64,000 nt of DNA from Pseudoalteromonas ostreae (GCF_018069805.1 NZ_JAGPYN010000001.1:124001-188000); one strand, 5' to 3'. Counted from the stretch's first letter, positions 27,596-37,549 are shown. A program made the numbers and translations. Notes: a model not told the origin generated them from the sequence alone.

Positions 27596-29605
27596 TTGAA
27601 TTTCCTTCGAAGCTTCCATGATATTGTATCTGATCAAAGTCAAAGTTTTGACGAGAAAACGCATAGTTTGCTCAAGTTTGGCCTTGATGTATTTAATTTA
27701 GATATCGCGATTGTTAGTCAAATTGAACAAAATATTTATACCGTGCTCTACGTTATAACACCTGATAATTCTTTAGCTTCAGGTACAACGTTTGATTTAG
27801 AAGGCACTTATTGTGTACATACACTCGCAGCAAATGCCGCGCTTACTTTTCATAAAGCGTCGAGTAGTCGCATTGCAAACCACCCATGTTACCTAAATTT
27901 CCAGCTCGAATCTTATATTGGTGCGCCAATCAAAGTCGGTTCAAATGTATTCGGTACAGTTAACTTTTCATCACCGGCTGTATCAACTCCCTTTTCACAA
28001 CAAGCCCATGACTATGTTGAGTTATTTGCACAATGGCTGGGTGCTGAGTTTGCCCGCAAGATCACCAATGAACAGCTCATTAAAAACAATAATACGCTGT
28101 TAAAATTAGAGACTGTAGCAAATATTGGCACGTGGGAAGTTGATTTACTCACTGATAAAGTCACTTGGAGCGAACAAACACGGCGTATTTACCAAGTTAG
28201 TGATAGCTATGTTCCTGATCTTAATGCTGCGACTGAATTTTTTAAAGCAGGAGAAAGCAGAGAAAGCATCGTTAATGCAGTGAACTCTGCAATACAAAGT
28301 GGCGAGAAGTGGCATCTCGACCTCGAACTTGTTACTGCTAATGGGCAGACTTTATGGGTCTCAACATTTGGTGAAGCTGAGTTATTAAATGGTCGATGTG
28401 TGAGGTTATTTGGCACCTTACAAGACGTAACTGAATCGGTCATGCTTCGCGAAGAGTTAAAAAATAAAAAAGCAGAAGCAGAGCGCATGTTAGAAGATAG
28501 AAGCATGCTACTAGCTAAAATAAGTCACGAACTCAGGACACCATTGAACGGCATAACCGGAATGTTAACCACGCTATTAGGTGAGCGCCGTGAAGATAAG
28601 AGAGTTGAAAAACTAAAGATTGCTCTGCGTAGTGCGGATATTTTACTGAGTATAATTAACGAAGTGCTCGACTTTTCAAAAATAAATCACGGTGAGCTAA
28701 AACTCGAACCAAACCATTTTTTATTAAAAACAATTTTTGTTGATCTTGCTTCGTTGTACATTCCATTGTTTAAAGAAAGTAAGGTTGATTTTCAAACAAA
28801 TATAACGATAGCAGATGACTGTTGGGCCTATTGCGATAATGCTCGGCTGAGCCAAATTGCGTCAAACTTATTAAGTAACGCGTTAAAATTCACTGACGAA
28901 GGCTTGGTAAAATTTAATGCTGATGTGAATGTAGTCGATGATAAATTAGCCTTACATCTTGAAGTGTGTGACAGCGGAAGGGGGATGACTAATTCATTTT
29001 TAGATTCATTATTCTCACCTTTTACACAAGAAATAGACGCAAAAAAGAGTAAAGGTGGCACGGGCTTAGGTTTGGCAATCGTAAAAGAATTAATTGATTT
29101 TATGGGGGGGATAATAACAGTTGATAGTACGATTCTCCAAGGTACGACATTTATCGTGGATATCCCACTTGCAGTCGGCGCAGTACAAATTGAAAGTAAT
29201 CCTCGGGTAAACGTTGTCACAGCGGCAACTAATTTATCGGTTTTAGTTGTTGATGATAACCAAATAAACCGATTGGTACTGGACGCTTCGCTTGAAAAAC
29301 TAAATATTAAAGCCGATTTTGCAGTTGATGGCGAAGACGCAATTTTAAAGTGTAAGCAAAAAAAATACGATCTTATTTTCATGGATTGCGTGATGCCGCA
29401 GCTGGATGGACTTGAGGCCACTAAAATTTTACGAGCGCAACATATTTGTCCTTATGCAGATACTTTAATAGTGGCATTGACTGCCAACACATCATCTACC
29501 GATAAAGTTGCGTGTAAAGAAGCAGGCATGGACATGTTCATTTCAAAGCCTTTTAAACTACATTCGATTGAAGAAGCGGTTGCTAATGCTGTGGGCAAGC
29601 ACTAG
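27596..29605 (+). CDS. Hybrid sensor histidine kinase: GAF-PAS-HisKA-HATPase-REC
   Basis: The 669-residue soluble protein has a GAF domain (about 5-155), a PAS domain (about 165-285), a dimerisation helix with phosphoacceptor His311 (AKISHELRTPLNG), and an ATPase domain with N, G1 (DSGRGM) and G2 (GGTGLGLAIVKEL) boxes. A C-terminal receiver domain runs from about 547 with Asp597 (FMDCVMPQLDG). The start is TTG with CGAGG seven bases upstream. No ATG occurs early enough to keep the GAF domain. No membrane segment is seen, so the signal is intracellular. No phosphotransfer partner is adjacent. The PAS-GGDEF gene downstream may share the pathway, but a 260-base gap separates them. Confidence 0.92.
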   Translation: MNFLRSFHDIVSDQSQSFDEKTHSLLKFGLDVFNLDIAIVSQIEQNIYTVLYVITPDNSLASGTTFDLEGTYCVHTLAANAALTFHKASSSRIANHPCYLNFQLESYIGAPIKVGSNVFGTVNFSSPAVSTPFSQQAHDYVELFAQWLGAEFARKITNEQLIKNNNTLLKLETVANIGTWEVDLLTDKVTWSEQTRRIYQVSDSYVPDLNAATEFFKAGESRESIVNAVNSAIQSGEKWHLDLELVTANGQTLWVSTFGEAELLNGRCVRLFGTLQDVTESVMLREELKNKKAEAERMLEDRSMLLAKISHELRTPLNGITGMLTTLLGERREDKRVEKLKIALRSADILLSIINEVLDFSKINHGELKLEPNHFLLKTIFVDLASLYIPLFKESKVDFQTNITIADDCWAYCDNARLSQIASNLLSNALKFTDEGLVKFNADVNVVDDKLALHLEVCDSGRGMTNSFLDSLFSPFTQEIDAKKSKGGTGLGLAIVKELIDFMGGIITVDSTILQGTTFIVDIPLAVGAVQIESNPRVNVVTAATNLSVLVVDDNQINRLVLDASLEKLNIKADFAVDGEDAILKCKQKKYDLIFMDCVMPQLDGLEATKILRAQHICPYADTLIVALTANTSSTDKVACKEAGMDMFISKPFKLHSIEEAVANAVGKH

Positions 29606-29865
29606 CGTAAAGACAAGAGAGTTTACTGACAGATAAACATAACGTGGCCTAATATTTGTATGTATTTTAATGTGGTATTTGATAAAACGCACTATGATTA
29701 GTTTTATTATCGTAATATATTATTATTTCTTTATAGATCTCAACAGCAATGAATCGTATCCTAAGATACCTTATACACTATTACGCAATAATTGATTGCT
29801 TAACTGATGTGTACTGTAAATAAATAATGAAGTTTGCAACTTTACTGTTTGAGGCATGGAGTTAA

Positions 29866-30729
29866 ATGAAAAATGCTGGGGTGGTTTGTCTCACTGATGT
29901 ACTTGAACTGATGCTTGATGCTGTGTGCGTGGTTGACAAGCAAGGGGTATTTGTTTTTGTGAGCGCGGCTTTTAAAGACATTTTTGGTTACGAGCCTGCT
30001 GAAGTAATTGGTAAACCGATGCTCGACTTTGTTTACAAAGAAGATCTTGAGATCACGCTTGACGCAGTAAATACGTTATTATCTGGAGGCTCTAAACCGC
30101 GCTTTGAAAATCGTTGGGTGAGAAAAGACGGGCAAGTGGTGCATATATTATGGTCTGTTCGCTGGTCTGATTCACATCAGTTCAGAATAGCCGTTGCTCA
30201 TGATATCACCGAACGTAAAGAATTTGAAAAGCAATTACAACATATGGTGGGGCATGATCAACTAACGGGGCTACCCAATCGTATGTTGTTACTTGACCGT
30301 ATTCAATCAATATTAACGAAAGCTGACCGACAGCAGGTTGAATTATCGCTACTGTTTATAGATTTTGATGGTTTTAAAGAAGTTAATGATTCATATGGGC
30401 ATCAATGTGGTGATCGACTATTGCAAGCTATTGCAGCTCGGCTACAAGGGTGTGTTCGAGGGTCTGATACTGTTGGGCGTTTAGGCGGAGACGAATTTTT
30501 AGTTTTACTTCACGGAATTAGCCTGCGTTCAGACGTACATAAAACAGCTGAAAAAATCCGCAGAGAGTGCGAACAAGTATTTGTGATAGATGAGCATACA
30601 TTACAGCTTTCAGTTAGTATCGGTATCGCCAGTTATCCTGAAATGGGCGAGAATGAACAACAACTTATCCAGCATGCAGATCAAGCAATGTATGTTGCGA
30701 AAAATGCTGGGGGCAATCGTATTGTCTAA
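29866..30729 (+). CDS. PAS-GGDEF diguanylate cyclase
   Basis: The 287-residue protein has a PAS domain at about 8-115 (VCVVDKQGVFVFVSAAFKDI; GYEPAEVIGKPMLDFVY) followed by a GGDEF domain from about 125 (HDQLTGLPNRMLLLDRI). The active-site motif GGDEF is intact at residues 207-211, and an RxxD product-inhibition site (RGSD, 198-201) lies five residues before it. It should make cyclic di-GMP in response to an intracellular signal. GGAG precedes the ATG by four bases. No EAL domain or membrane segment is present. Confidence 0.93.
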   Translation: MKNAGVVCLTDVLELMLDAVCVVDKQGVFVFVSAAFKDIFGYEPAEVIGKPMLDFVYKEDLEITLDAVNTLLSGGSKPRFENRWVRKDGQVVHILWSVRWSDSHQFRIAVAHDITERKEFEKQLQHMVGHDQLTGLPNRMLLLDRIQSILTKADRQQVELSLLFIDFDGFKEVNDSYGHQCGDRLLQAIAARLQGCVRGSDTVGRLGGDEFLVLLHGISLRSDVHKTAEKIRRECEQVFVIDEHTLQLSVSIGIASYPEMGENEQQLIQHADQAMYVAKNAGGNRIV

Positions 30730-30802
30730 ACGCGTTACTCCCCTTTGATTAAAATCAACATTTAGTTTTATAACTAATATTTTTTACGTCTTTTTGGGGT
30801 TG

Positions 30803-31666
30803 TTAGTTGCTGTCTTTCCTTGTCGACATTGAACTGCCAACTGATGCTGTTATCACTAAAATAATAGCTAACCATTGCCAAATAGTTAATAACTCGGCTA
30901 AAATTATAAAGCCAGCAAGTGCCGCAATCGCGGGCTCCAAACTCATCATAATACTAAATCCTTGTGCAGGCATATTACGCAGTGCAATCATTTCCAGGGT
31001 GTAAGGTAATGCACTTGACATAATCGCAATCAATAACCCTAACGGGATCACTTCCCAGCTTAGTAGTGCACCACCTTGAGAAATAGCACCATAAGGAACT
31101 AATATAAGCGCCGCCACACTCATACCAAGCGCTACGGTCATCCCGCCAGAGCTTTGATTACCGGTTTTTTTGCCAAATAAGATATACCCAGCCCAACATG
31201 CACCAGCACCTAGTGCCAGAATCACGCCCAGTAGGTCGAGACTTTCTTCACCTTTCATATCCGGGAGCAACATTACGATCCCCGATATAGCACAGGCGAC
31301 CCAGAATAAATCCCGCTTTCGTCGAGATGATAGCAGCGCTACCGCTAACGGGCCGGTAAATTCAAGTGCGACTGCAATCCCTAATGGAATACGCTCAATG
31401 GCGTAGTAAAATAAAATGTTCATACCGCCCAAGCATAAACCATAAACAATAATTGGCATGCGTTGACCAAGTGGCGGAAAGGCGCGCCAAGGTTTAAACA
31501 CTAAACACAATATAGCCGCTGAAAAACCTAAACGAAGTGCTGTTGTCCCTTCTGGGCCAATTATTGGAAAGAGTTGTTTAGCAATTGAAGCGCCTGACTG
31601 AATAGTCATCATGGCAAGTAATACGCAAATAACAGCAATGAAAAAAGGAGGAATAGTGCGTTGCAT
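30803..31666 (-). CDS. rhtA: RhtA-type threonine/homoserine exporter (EamA/DMT family)
   Basis: The 287-residue, ten-helix drug/metabolite transporter closely follows E. coli RhtA. Shared stretches include IPLGIAVALEFTGPLAVALL with the SSRR that follows it, LALGAGACWAGYIL and SALPYTLEMIALRNMP. RhtA exports threonine and homoserine from the cytoplasm. A GGGA ribosome site precedes the ATG. It stands alone on the minus strand. Together with the ThrE-type gene at 10345 the window holds two amino-acid exporter families. Confidence 0.88.
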   Translation of the reverse strand: MQRTIPPFFIAVICVLLAMMTIQSGASIAKQLFPIIGPEGTTALRLGFSAAILCLVFKPWRAFPPLGQRMPIIVYGLCLGGMNILFYYAIERIPLGIAVALEFTGPLAVALLSSRRKRDLFWVACAISGIVMLLPDMKGEESLDLLGVILALGAGACWAGYILFGKKTGNQSSGGMTVALGMSVAALILVPYGAISQGGALLSWEVIPLGLLIAIMSSALPYTLEMIALRNMPAQGFSIMMSLEPAIAALAGFIILAELLTIWQWLAIILVITASVGSSMSTRKDSN

Positions 31667-32209
31667 TGTTGTCCCTACATGGTCAATTTTCCGCGATTCT
31701 ACTGATAAACTATCTGCTTGAATAGTAAAATCGGTTTAATTACATTAACTTTAGAGGCACCCTGTTGGAATTGAAAGTGATTTTGGCAAGGTTCATCTAT
31801 TACTAAAAAATAACACACGATAAATCGCTTTTAAATCAAGTCAGTGAAATGCTCTTTTTAGTATATTAAATTAATCTGGATGTACTGGGACAGGGCCACG
31901 TACAACAGTCGTGTCATTGCTCATTTAAAATACCGCTGATGGGCTGGCAGTATTTAAACGGTTATAATTAATGTAAATCGGTACATACCCAGGAGCATAA
32001 TTTTTTGCGGAGTTCTATTTGTGGTAACTCATTAATATGAAATACATAGTCACTAGAGGCAGAACGTTCAAATAACGGTTTATTACCATCAAATTGCGCT
32101 AATCCATCATAAAATTATGTTGATGAATACTATGGTGATTTAACCAATACACAAGAACGTGTTGCAGGCAACTTCGCTAACAATCAAAAACAGATTGCGG
32201 GTGAATGGA
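31667..32209. other. Gap with gene debris upstream of rhtA and downstream of the chemoreceptor
   Basis: The part near 31667-31960 contains no gene I can support. It should hold the rhtA promoter. The part from 31968 onward carries two facing coding remnants annotated separately. Confidence 0.5.
31968..32115 (-). pseudogene. Coding remnant, C-terminal-like fragment
   Basis: About 48 codons on the minus strand are open and read like real protein (YDGLAQFDGNKPLFERSASS, then DYVFHINELPQIELRKKLCS), ending at TAA 31970-31968. There is no start codon or 5' part, because a stop lies upstream in frame. I do not recognise the family. It abuts an oppositely oriented remnant at about 32112, so two broken genes meet here. 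Confidence 0.45.
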
Positions 32210-32223
32210 CTAGCTTAATTTAA
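32116..32223 (+). pseudogene. Coding remnant facing the chemoreceptor gene
   Basis: Thirty-five codons on the plus strand (YVDEYYGDLTNTQERVAGNF, then [15 protein letters not shown]) end at TAA 32221-32223. They overlap the 3' end of the convergent chemoreceptor gene by 14 bases. The 5' part is missing. The amino-acid usage looks like real coding sequence, but the family is not recognised. Confidence 0.4.
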
Positions 32224-33886
32224 ATTTACTTATTTGTGTATTTAAATTAAGCGCGACTTGTGCAAGCTCGCTTGATGATGATGAGATTTGCTCGGTTTGT
32301 GAACGCGATTGCACACTCGCGTCTTGAATTCCGGTTAAGCGCTCTGCAATATCTTCGGTAACTTGTGCTTGCTGTTCAGACGCTGCCGCAATGGTGCGGT
32401 TTGCATCTGAAATTAAGCGTACTTGGGTGCTTATTTCTTTAAGCATCAAGCCAACTTTTTCTGAGTTTGCTACGGCATCCTTAACGCGCACATCACTGCT
32501 ACGAATACGTTCAGTCACTGCATTACTGGCAGATTGTAAACTATTAATTTTATCTTGTATTTCGACAGTTGAACTTTGTGTTCGACTTGCTAATGTGCGT
32601 ACTTCATCGGCAACGACTGCAAAACCACGGCCTTGTTCACCAGCCCGAGCCGCCTCTATCGCAGCGTTAAGTGCTAATAAATTAGTCTGCTCAGCAATGT
32701 TACTGATCACATTTAAGATCACCGCGACTTCGTTAACAGAAGACTCTAGCTCATTTAAATCATTAATTGACTCAGTTAATATTTCGGCAACCGATTCAAC
32801 AGAATGAATACTCTGATTAACGACATCGATCCCTGCTTGTGTTTTAGCATCCGCATCTCCTGCATTTTGCGCGGCTTCAGAGCAGTTTTTTGATACTTCT
32901 TTAACCGCAGTAGAGTTTTCATATACTGAGCTTGAGATCACTTCGATTGCTTGACTTTGTTCATCATTAAGCAGCTTTGCCTGTTGTGCAATAGTATCTA
33001 GCTCGTTAGAGGCTACTTGCGCTTGTTGGGATTGCGAATTGATTTCTGAAAGTAGTGTGGATAGTTTATCAACCATAATGTTAAAGCTGGCGGATAACTC
33101 TGCGATTTCATCTTTGCCAGTATGAACAATTTTACGTGTTAAGTCGCCATTGGCTATCCGCTGTGCTTCGTAAACGAGTTGTGTTGTGGTTTTAATTACC
33201 CGCTTTTCGAGTTGTAAATAACATAAAATTAAAATGGTAATTATTACTAACACCAGCACGATGCTAGTAAGGCTCAAATTGGCAACACGGTTATTGTTAT
33301 TTTCTACATATTGTAAGCTGCTACTTTGAACAGCGGATAGAAATGCTTGCACTGGTGTTTGAATTTTAGCCACTTCATTCATATAGCTTTGATCAGTAAG
33401 TAGCTCTATTGCTTTTACCCACTGTTTTGAGTCAGCGGAGCTTAATGACGAAGGTGATTGGCCTGTAAGGGGGCTTACCAGCTGAAATGCACGCTCTTCT
33501 GTTTTGACTAATTGTAATGAAAGTGAGTTTGATTTATCAAGTAAAGCTAATTGCTGCTCATTAACGTTAAATTCTTTAAGGCGATCAATATATGATTTTT
33601 TACGATCATCTAGCCATGGCTGTGTACCTTGTATCTGCTCAACAAGATGATAATATTCATTTTTATAACTAGGTTGCAGCGTCACAACGTATTGACGGGC
33701 AAGTTCTGTTAGTCTGATAGAGTTGGAGGCAGAGAGTTTAGCGAAATGACTTAGTTGATAACGTTGCTGAGCCGATTGTTGGCTATCAGATAATCCTGTT
33801 TTTAACAGTAATATGATAATGAGTAGCCCTGCTGCAATTGTAATTGCTAGAGCAAAAACAGTTCTAAGCATTAATCTAATTGTCAA
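32210..33886 (-). CDS. Methyl-accepting chemotaxis protein
   Basis: The 558-residue receptor has an N-terminal membrane helix ([20 protein letters not shown]), a periplasmic helical ligand domain of about 160 residues, a second helix ([20 protein letters not shown]) and a HAMP domain. The long signalling coiled coil has the conserved tip [20 protein letters not shown]. It controls CheA activity in response to an unknown periplasmic ligand. The likely start is TTG at 33886, which has GAGG at good spacing. The ATG five codons later is the alternative. It is a single gene, with convergent debris at its 3' end. Confidence 0.93.
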   Translation of the reverse strand: MTIRLMLRTVFALAITIAAGLLIIILLLKTGLSDSQQSAQQRYQLSHFAKLSASNSIRLTELARQYVVTLQPSYKNEYYHLVEQIQGTQPWLDDRKKSYIDRLKEFNVNEQQLALLDKSNSLSLQLVKTEERAFQLVSPLTGQSPSSLSSADSKQWVKAIELLTDQSYMNEVAKIQTPVQAFLSAVQSSSLQYVENNNNRVANLSLTSIVLVLVIITILILCYLQLEKRVIKTTTQLVYEAQRIANGDLTRKIVHTGKDEIAELSASFNIMVDKLSTLLSEINSQSQQAQVASNELDTIAQQAKLLNDEQSQAIEVISSSVYENSTAVKEVSKNCSEAAQNAGDADAKTQAGIDVVNQSIHSVESVAEILTESINDLNELESSVNEVAVILNVISNIAEQTNLLALNAAIEAARAGEQGRGFAVVADEVRTLASRTQSSTVEIQDKINSLQSASNAVTERIRSSDVRVKDAVANSEKVGLMLKEISTQVRLISDANRTIAAASEQQAQVTEDIAERLTGIQDASVQSRSQTEQISSSSSELAQVALNLNTQISKFKLS

Positions 33887-34081
33887 AATTGCCTCTGATG
33901 CGATTTAATAATAATGCTAAATAACTATAGAATATAATTTCAATTAACTAAAGAATTTATGGCTTTTATTTACTATTGGGTACGTACTAAATCAGTGAGC
34001 AGGTTGCAATAGTATGATAGAAGTGGCAACATAATTGGCAAGCGTTGAGGCGTTGTTTTTACGTGAATAAAGTTTTTTGGC

Positions 34082-35071
34082 TTATTGTCGGTCGGCAGGA
34101 TAAATAACGCCAAGTTGCTGTCTTGCTTTATCAAGTACAGCCATCACATTGATACTTAGTTGATGGGTATTGATAGGTGATTCGAGTTGTCCTGCGTTGG
34201 CGATTGTAATGAAATGGGCAACTTCGTGACGCATAAAGTGTTCGTCAAATGGCTGTGATAACTCTTCAACAGTGCCATCGTTGGCGATAAACTGCATACG
34301 TTTTAACAACGAAACAGCCTCGATTCTAATACGGCCTTGTTCACCTTGGATCTCGGTAAAATTATCACCTTGAGATATTTTTGAATAACTGATCACTGCT
34401 TGCTTATCACTATAATTTAGTAATACATCACCAGCACCATCTACCCCTGTTTCAAGTAATACTCCACTGGCTTTTACCGTGTTTGGTGCACCCCAAAGTG
34501 CGATCAAGATATATAGCGGATAAACCCCTAAATCGACGAGGGCGCCATTGGCAAATTCAGGTAAAAACGTATTCGGGCGCTCGCCATTTTTGTATTTATC
34601 GTAACGAGATGAATATTGACTATACTGACCTATGTATTTACGTGGCGTGCCAATTTTGGCAATGGCTTGTTGTAAAACGGCAAAGTTAGGCAGGTGAGTG
34701 GTCATCATCGCTTCCATATAAAGGCGATTATTTTGTTTTGCCGCGTCCACTATCGCGGCTAATTCTTGGCTATTTGCTGCTGCAGGTTTTTCACCTAATA
34801 CGTGTTTTCCTGCATTTAAACAGGCGACAGCATAGCTTTTATGCAAACTATTGGGGGCTGCGATATATACAGTGTCTACACTGTCGTCGCTGCATACTTG
34901 CTCAATAGTCGTAAATACTTTTGCATTTTTTATAGCGTGCTTAGCTAAAAATGCATGACCGCTTTGCTCGGCACGTGAACATACGCCATATAATGAAAAA
35001 CCACTGACTGTTTTAGCCGCAGCAAGTAAAGTATCGCTAATAAAATTGGTGCCGACTATCACAAAATTCAT
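34082..35071 (-). CDS. Gfo/Idh/MocA-family oxidoreductase
   Basis: The protein has about 329 residues from ATG 35071, which AGGAG precedes. The N-terminal Rossmann domain has a modified glycine motif (MNFVIVGTNFISDTLLAAAK). DTVYIAAPNSLHKSYAVACL and AGKHVLGEKPAA are the family signature with the cofactor-binding EKP. The C-terminal alpha/beta domain has NGALVDLGVYPLYILIALWG. Members are NAD(P)-dependent dehydrogenases acting mostly on sugars or cyclitols. The substrate here is unknown. It lies two bases downstream of the methyltransferase-like gene, so they are cotranscribed. Confidence 0.88.
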   Translation of the reverse strand: MNFVIVGTNFISDTLLAAAKTVSGFSLYGVCSRAEQSGHAFLAKHAIKNAKVFTTIEQVCSDDSVDTVYIAAPNSLHKSYAVACLNAGKHVLGEKPAAANSQELAAIVDAAKQNNRLYMEAMMTTHLPNFAVLQQAIAKIGTPRKYIGQYSQYSSRYDKYKNGERPNTFLPEFANGALVDLGVYPLYILIALWGAPNTVKASGVLLETGVDGAGDVLLNYSDKQAVISYSKISQGDNFTEIQGEQGRIRIEAVSLLKRMQFIANDGTVEELSQPFDEHFMRHEVAHFITIANAGQLESPINTHQLSINVMAVLDKARQQLGVIYPADRQ

Positions 35072-35073
35072 GG

Positions 35074-35877
35074 TCACTCCTGATTGTTGAATTGTGCAAG
35101 CCAAGCTTGCCAGTCTGCCTCAAAGCCTAACATTTGTTGGTGCTTTTTAGCTAATAGGTGTTTTTGTTTATCTTCACAGGCTTGAAATGGACCTACTCGG
35201 CACAGCGAACAGCTATCAACTGCTAAGTAGCTTGGTATAGTTAATCGATTATGGAGTTCAGTTGTTTCTTTTGGGCTGAATACATAAGTGGTGCCACTGG
35301 TGTCTTTTACGTGTTTGTCACGATCAACATTACGGATTTTATAGCCAGGGAAAGGGCTGATATCAAATGGCATTTGGCCGATATAGCGTGATTCTAAGCC
35401 ATAATTTAAGCTGCCTTCAATATTCCACTCACGATATGGTTTAACATCTTTTGAGGTGATGTAGCAAAACATGGGTCCATTGTTATCAAGAGCAAACTCG
35501 GTCGCGTATTTAATATATTGGTGTAGCAAAGCGCGGTTGAGGGTATTCATACTGGTTGTTTGGGTGTTTTCACGATACGCGCTTTCCCCGACAAAAGCAG
35601 GAATAAGCGGAAATTGAAAAATCACCACATCAAATAGCTCGCCATTTAAGCGCTGCCAAGCTTGCGGGTTAGTCACATCAAAACTATCCAGTACCGTAAT
35701 GTGATGATCTCGCAGTGCATTTAGTGCGTTATCAGCATATTTTAAGGTAATCGTGGCTGCACTATCATAGGTAGAAGCAACTAACTTGGCCGGCTTTAGA
35801 TCAGTAGATAAAGCATGAGAAAACGATAAGTCGCCATCGCCAACGGTAAGGATCCGCCAATTAGGATTTAAATACAT
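35074..35877 (-). CDS. BMT5/DUF2431-like methyltransferase with C-terminal C2H2 (U1-type) zinc finger
   Basis: The 267-residue protein starts with the Rossmann S-adenosylmethionine motif of the DUF2431 family (WRILTVGDGDLSFSHALS) and has FDVVIFQFPLI as a family core strand. The family is known from eukaryotic 25S rRNA uridine methyltransferase Bmt5. The C-terminus has Cys223, Cys226, His240 and His246, giving C-x2-C-x13-H-x5-H with KHLLAKKHQQML after it. This matches the U1/matrin-type RNA-binding zinc finger common in eukaryotes. I infer an RNA methyltransferase with an added RNA-binding finger. It heads a two-gene unit with the oxidoreductase. Confidence 0.75.
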   Translation of the reverse strand: MYLNPNWRILTVGDGDLSFSHALSTDLKPAKLVASTYDSAATITLKYADNALNALRDHHITVLDSFDVTNPQAWQRLNGELFDVVIFQFPLIPAFVGESAYRENTQTTSMNTLNRALLHQYIKYATEFALDNNGPMFCYITSKDVKPYREWNIEGSLNYGLESRYIGQMPFDISPFPGYKIRNVDRDKHVKDTSGTTYVFSPKETTELHNRLTIPSYLAVDSCSLCRVGPFQACEDKQKHLLAKKHQQMLGFEADWQAWLAQFNNQE

Positions 35878-35885
35878 TAATTCAA

Positions 35886-36257
35886 TTATTCTAGTGGTGT
35901 GTTTTTAGCGTCATGATCAATTAAACGTAAAAACGCTAAGCGAGTTTTTAGTCCTTCAATCGCGATTTGTTTGATAATTAAATTAAACGTGATTAATACT
36001 GCAAACGCTATATGAATAGGGCCATGAGTAAAGCCTGCGTCAGGATCGAAGAGCATTAAGCCAAACAGTAAAAAGAGTACCACAAGTGCAATTTCAAGCC
36101 ATTGATTAGAATAAAACGATAATCGGCCTTCACTCTTATGATCTTTCTTGATTTGAATAGCACAAAAAAAAGGGATCACTTTAATTTTGAAATGAGCGCT
36201 TTTCTCAACGTAGTTTTCACCGAGTTGATCAAGCTGTTGGCGCAATTGGTCTATCAT
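35886..36257 (-). CDS. Small membrane protein, unknown function
   Basis: The 123-residue protein has two or three membrane helices in the middle (WLEIALVVLFLLFGLMLF and HIAFAVLITFNLIIKQIAI) with charged ends, beginning MIDQLRQQLDQLGENYVE. GAGGAAC precedes the ATG. I do not recognise the family. It lies just upstream of the methyltransferase-like gene on the same strand (8 bases apart) and may share its transcript. Confidence 0.7.
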   Translation of the reverse strand: MIDQLRQQLDQLGENYVEKSAHFKIKVIPFFCAIQIKKDHKSEGRLSFYSNQWLEIALVVLFLLFGLMLFDPDAGFTHGPIHIAFAVLITFNLIIKQIAIEGLKTRLAFLRLIDHDAKNTPLE

Positions 36258-36314
36258 TTTAGTTCCTCAAAAAGCAGTGCACGGATGGTACATTAATCCG
36301 TTTTAAAGGGCGAG

Positions 36315-36734
36315 TTAGTTAGGGTATAAACTAATACCAATCACAAAAATATGGCAAACAAACACCACTGAGGTTAATACAAAGCGCATTTTTTGATAAT
36401 CAGCATGGTAGCTTTGCCATTGCGGGCTGGTTTTTTCAAATTGTAATACCAGCCAAAAACTAACCGCTAACCAAGCCAAGGTTATGTGTTGTGGTAAAAA
36501 AGCTAAAAAGCCAAGCGGTAAAATCGGTAGTATAGCCTTAACCGCATCTCGATAACTCTGTTGTCCAGCGTGCCATAAGTTACCACTCATAAAAGCCAAA
36601 ATCGCAATACTATAAAAAGTAAAAAACTGCATATTAAAGTTATTACTACCGACTAATAACGGCCAACCGACACACGCTAAAAAGGGCAATAAGCCTAAAT
36701 AGCCTAACTGGATATGATTGATGAATTTATTCAT
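36315..36734 (-). CDS. DUF3429-like membrane protein
   Basis: The 139-residue protein is almost wholly hydrophobic, with about four to five helices. LGYLGLLPFLACVGW at the start and YSIAILAFMSGNLWHAG after it follow the DUF3429 pattern (a conserved LLPF and an FxxGxxW motif). Function is unknown in the family. It may form a small operon with the downstream membrane protein at 36257 (57 bases apart). Confidence 0.65.
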   Translation of the reverse strand: MNKFINHIQLGYLGLLPFLACVGWPLLVGSNNFNMQFFTFYSIAILAFMSGNLWHAGQQSYRDAVKAILPILPLGFLAFLPQHITLAWLAVSFWLVLQFEKTSPQWQSYHADYQKMRFVLTSVVFVCHIFVIGISLYPN

Positions 36735-36856
36735 GGCTTACCCCAAAATTAACTAAAAATACGTATTCGCGATATTTTTCAGTGAGCATTGTAACATTAG
36801 ACGCAAAAAAAGCTTTAGCCCTATCTGTCCAGATGACAACGACCACTTTAGTCAAT

Positions 36857-36890
36857 AAAATCGATTGAATTAATCTAAACAATCAATTTT
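36857..36890. promoter_or_regulatory. Imperfect inverted repeat upstream of ahpC
   Basis: AAAATCGATTG and CAATCAATTTT form an 11-base inverted repeat with one mismatch, 90 bases before the ahpC start. AhpC genes are often controlled by OxyR, whose sites are long dyads with ATAG-like half-sites. This repeat has the right place and size, but it only loosely fits the OxyR consensus. Confidence 0.35.
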
Positions 36891-36979
36891 ATTAATTTTT
36901 ATTTACACCTTATTGTATAACTCAAGCCAACGCAGCAGCTTGCGTTGTTTACACTTTAAATAAACAAATGAGGAATACT

Positions 36980-37549
36980 ATGAGCACTTCATTAATTAAC
37001 ACTAAATTACAACCTTTCAATGCAACGGCTTACCACAATGGTGATTTTGTTGAACTATCAGAACAAGATGTTTTAGGTAAGTGGTCAATTTTCTTTTTCT
37101 ACCCAGCTGATTTTACCTTTGTATGTCCTACGGAACTGGGTGATGTTGCGGATCACTACGCGCAATTACAAGAAATGGGTGTAGAGGTTTACTCAGTATC
37201 AACTGACACTCACTTTACTCACAAAGCATGGCACGATACATCAGACACTATTGGTAAAATTACTTACCCTATGATCGGTGACCCAACAGGGCGTATTACA
37301 CGTAACTTTGGCGTAATGATCGAAGACGAAGGCCTAGCACTGCGCGGTACGTTTGTAATGAACCCTGAGGGCGAAATCAAAATCATTGAAACACATGATT
37401 TAGGTATTGGCCGTAGTGCTAAAGAACTCGTACGTAAAGTACAAGCGGCACAATACATTGCGACTCATGATGGTGAAGTATGTCCGGCTTCTTGGCAGCC
37501 AGGTGAAGAAACACTTGCTCCTTCTTTAGATTTAGTTGGCAAAATCTAA
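36980..37549 (+). CDS. ahpC: Alkyl hydroperoxide reductase subunit C (peroxiredoxin)
   Basis: The 189-residue typical 2-Cys peroxiredoxin reduces H2O2, organic peroxides and peroxynitrite. Peroxidatic Cys49 lies in PADFTFVCPTELGD and resolving Cys168 in GEVCPASW. I chose ATG 36980, which GAGG precedes by six bases, rather than the ATG four codons earlier that overlaps this ribosome site. The length matches E. coli AhpC (187). The reductase gene ahpF follows after 145 bases. Confidence 0.97.
   Translation: MSTSLINTKLQPFNATAYHNGDFVELSEQDVLGKWSIFFFYPADFTFVCPTELGDVADHYAQLQEMGVEVYSVSTDTHFTHKAWHDTSDTIGKITYPMIGDPTGRITRNFGVMIEDEGLALRGTFVMNPEGEIKIIETHDLGIGRSAKELVRKVQAAQYIATHDGEVCPASWQPGEETLAPSLDLVGKI

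Noticed and set aside
28828..29421. 197-residue minus-strand open frame
   Set aside because: Antisense to the kinase ATPase and receiver domains, and Ser/Thr/Ile-rich as expected for a shadow.
32391..32807. 138-residue plus-strand open frame
   Set aside because: Antisense to the conserved signalling region of the chemoreceptor, whose codon pattern creates such shadows.
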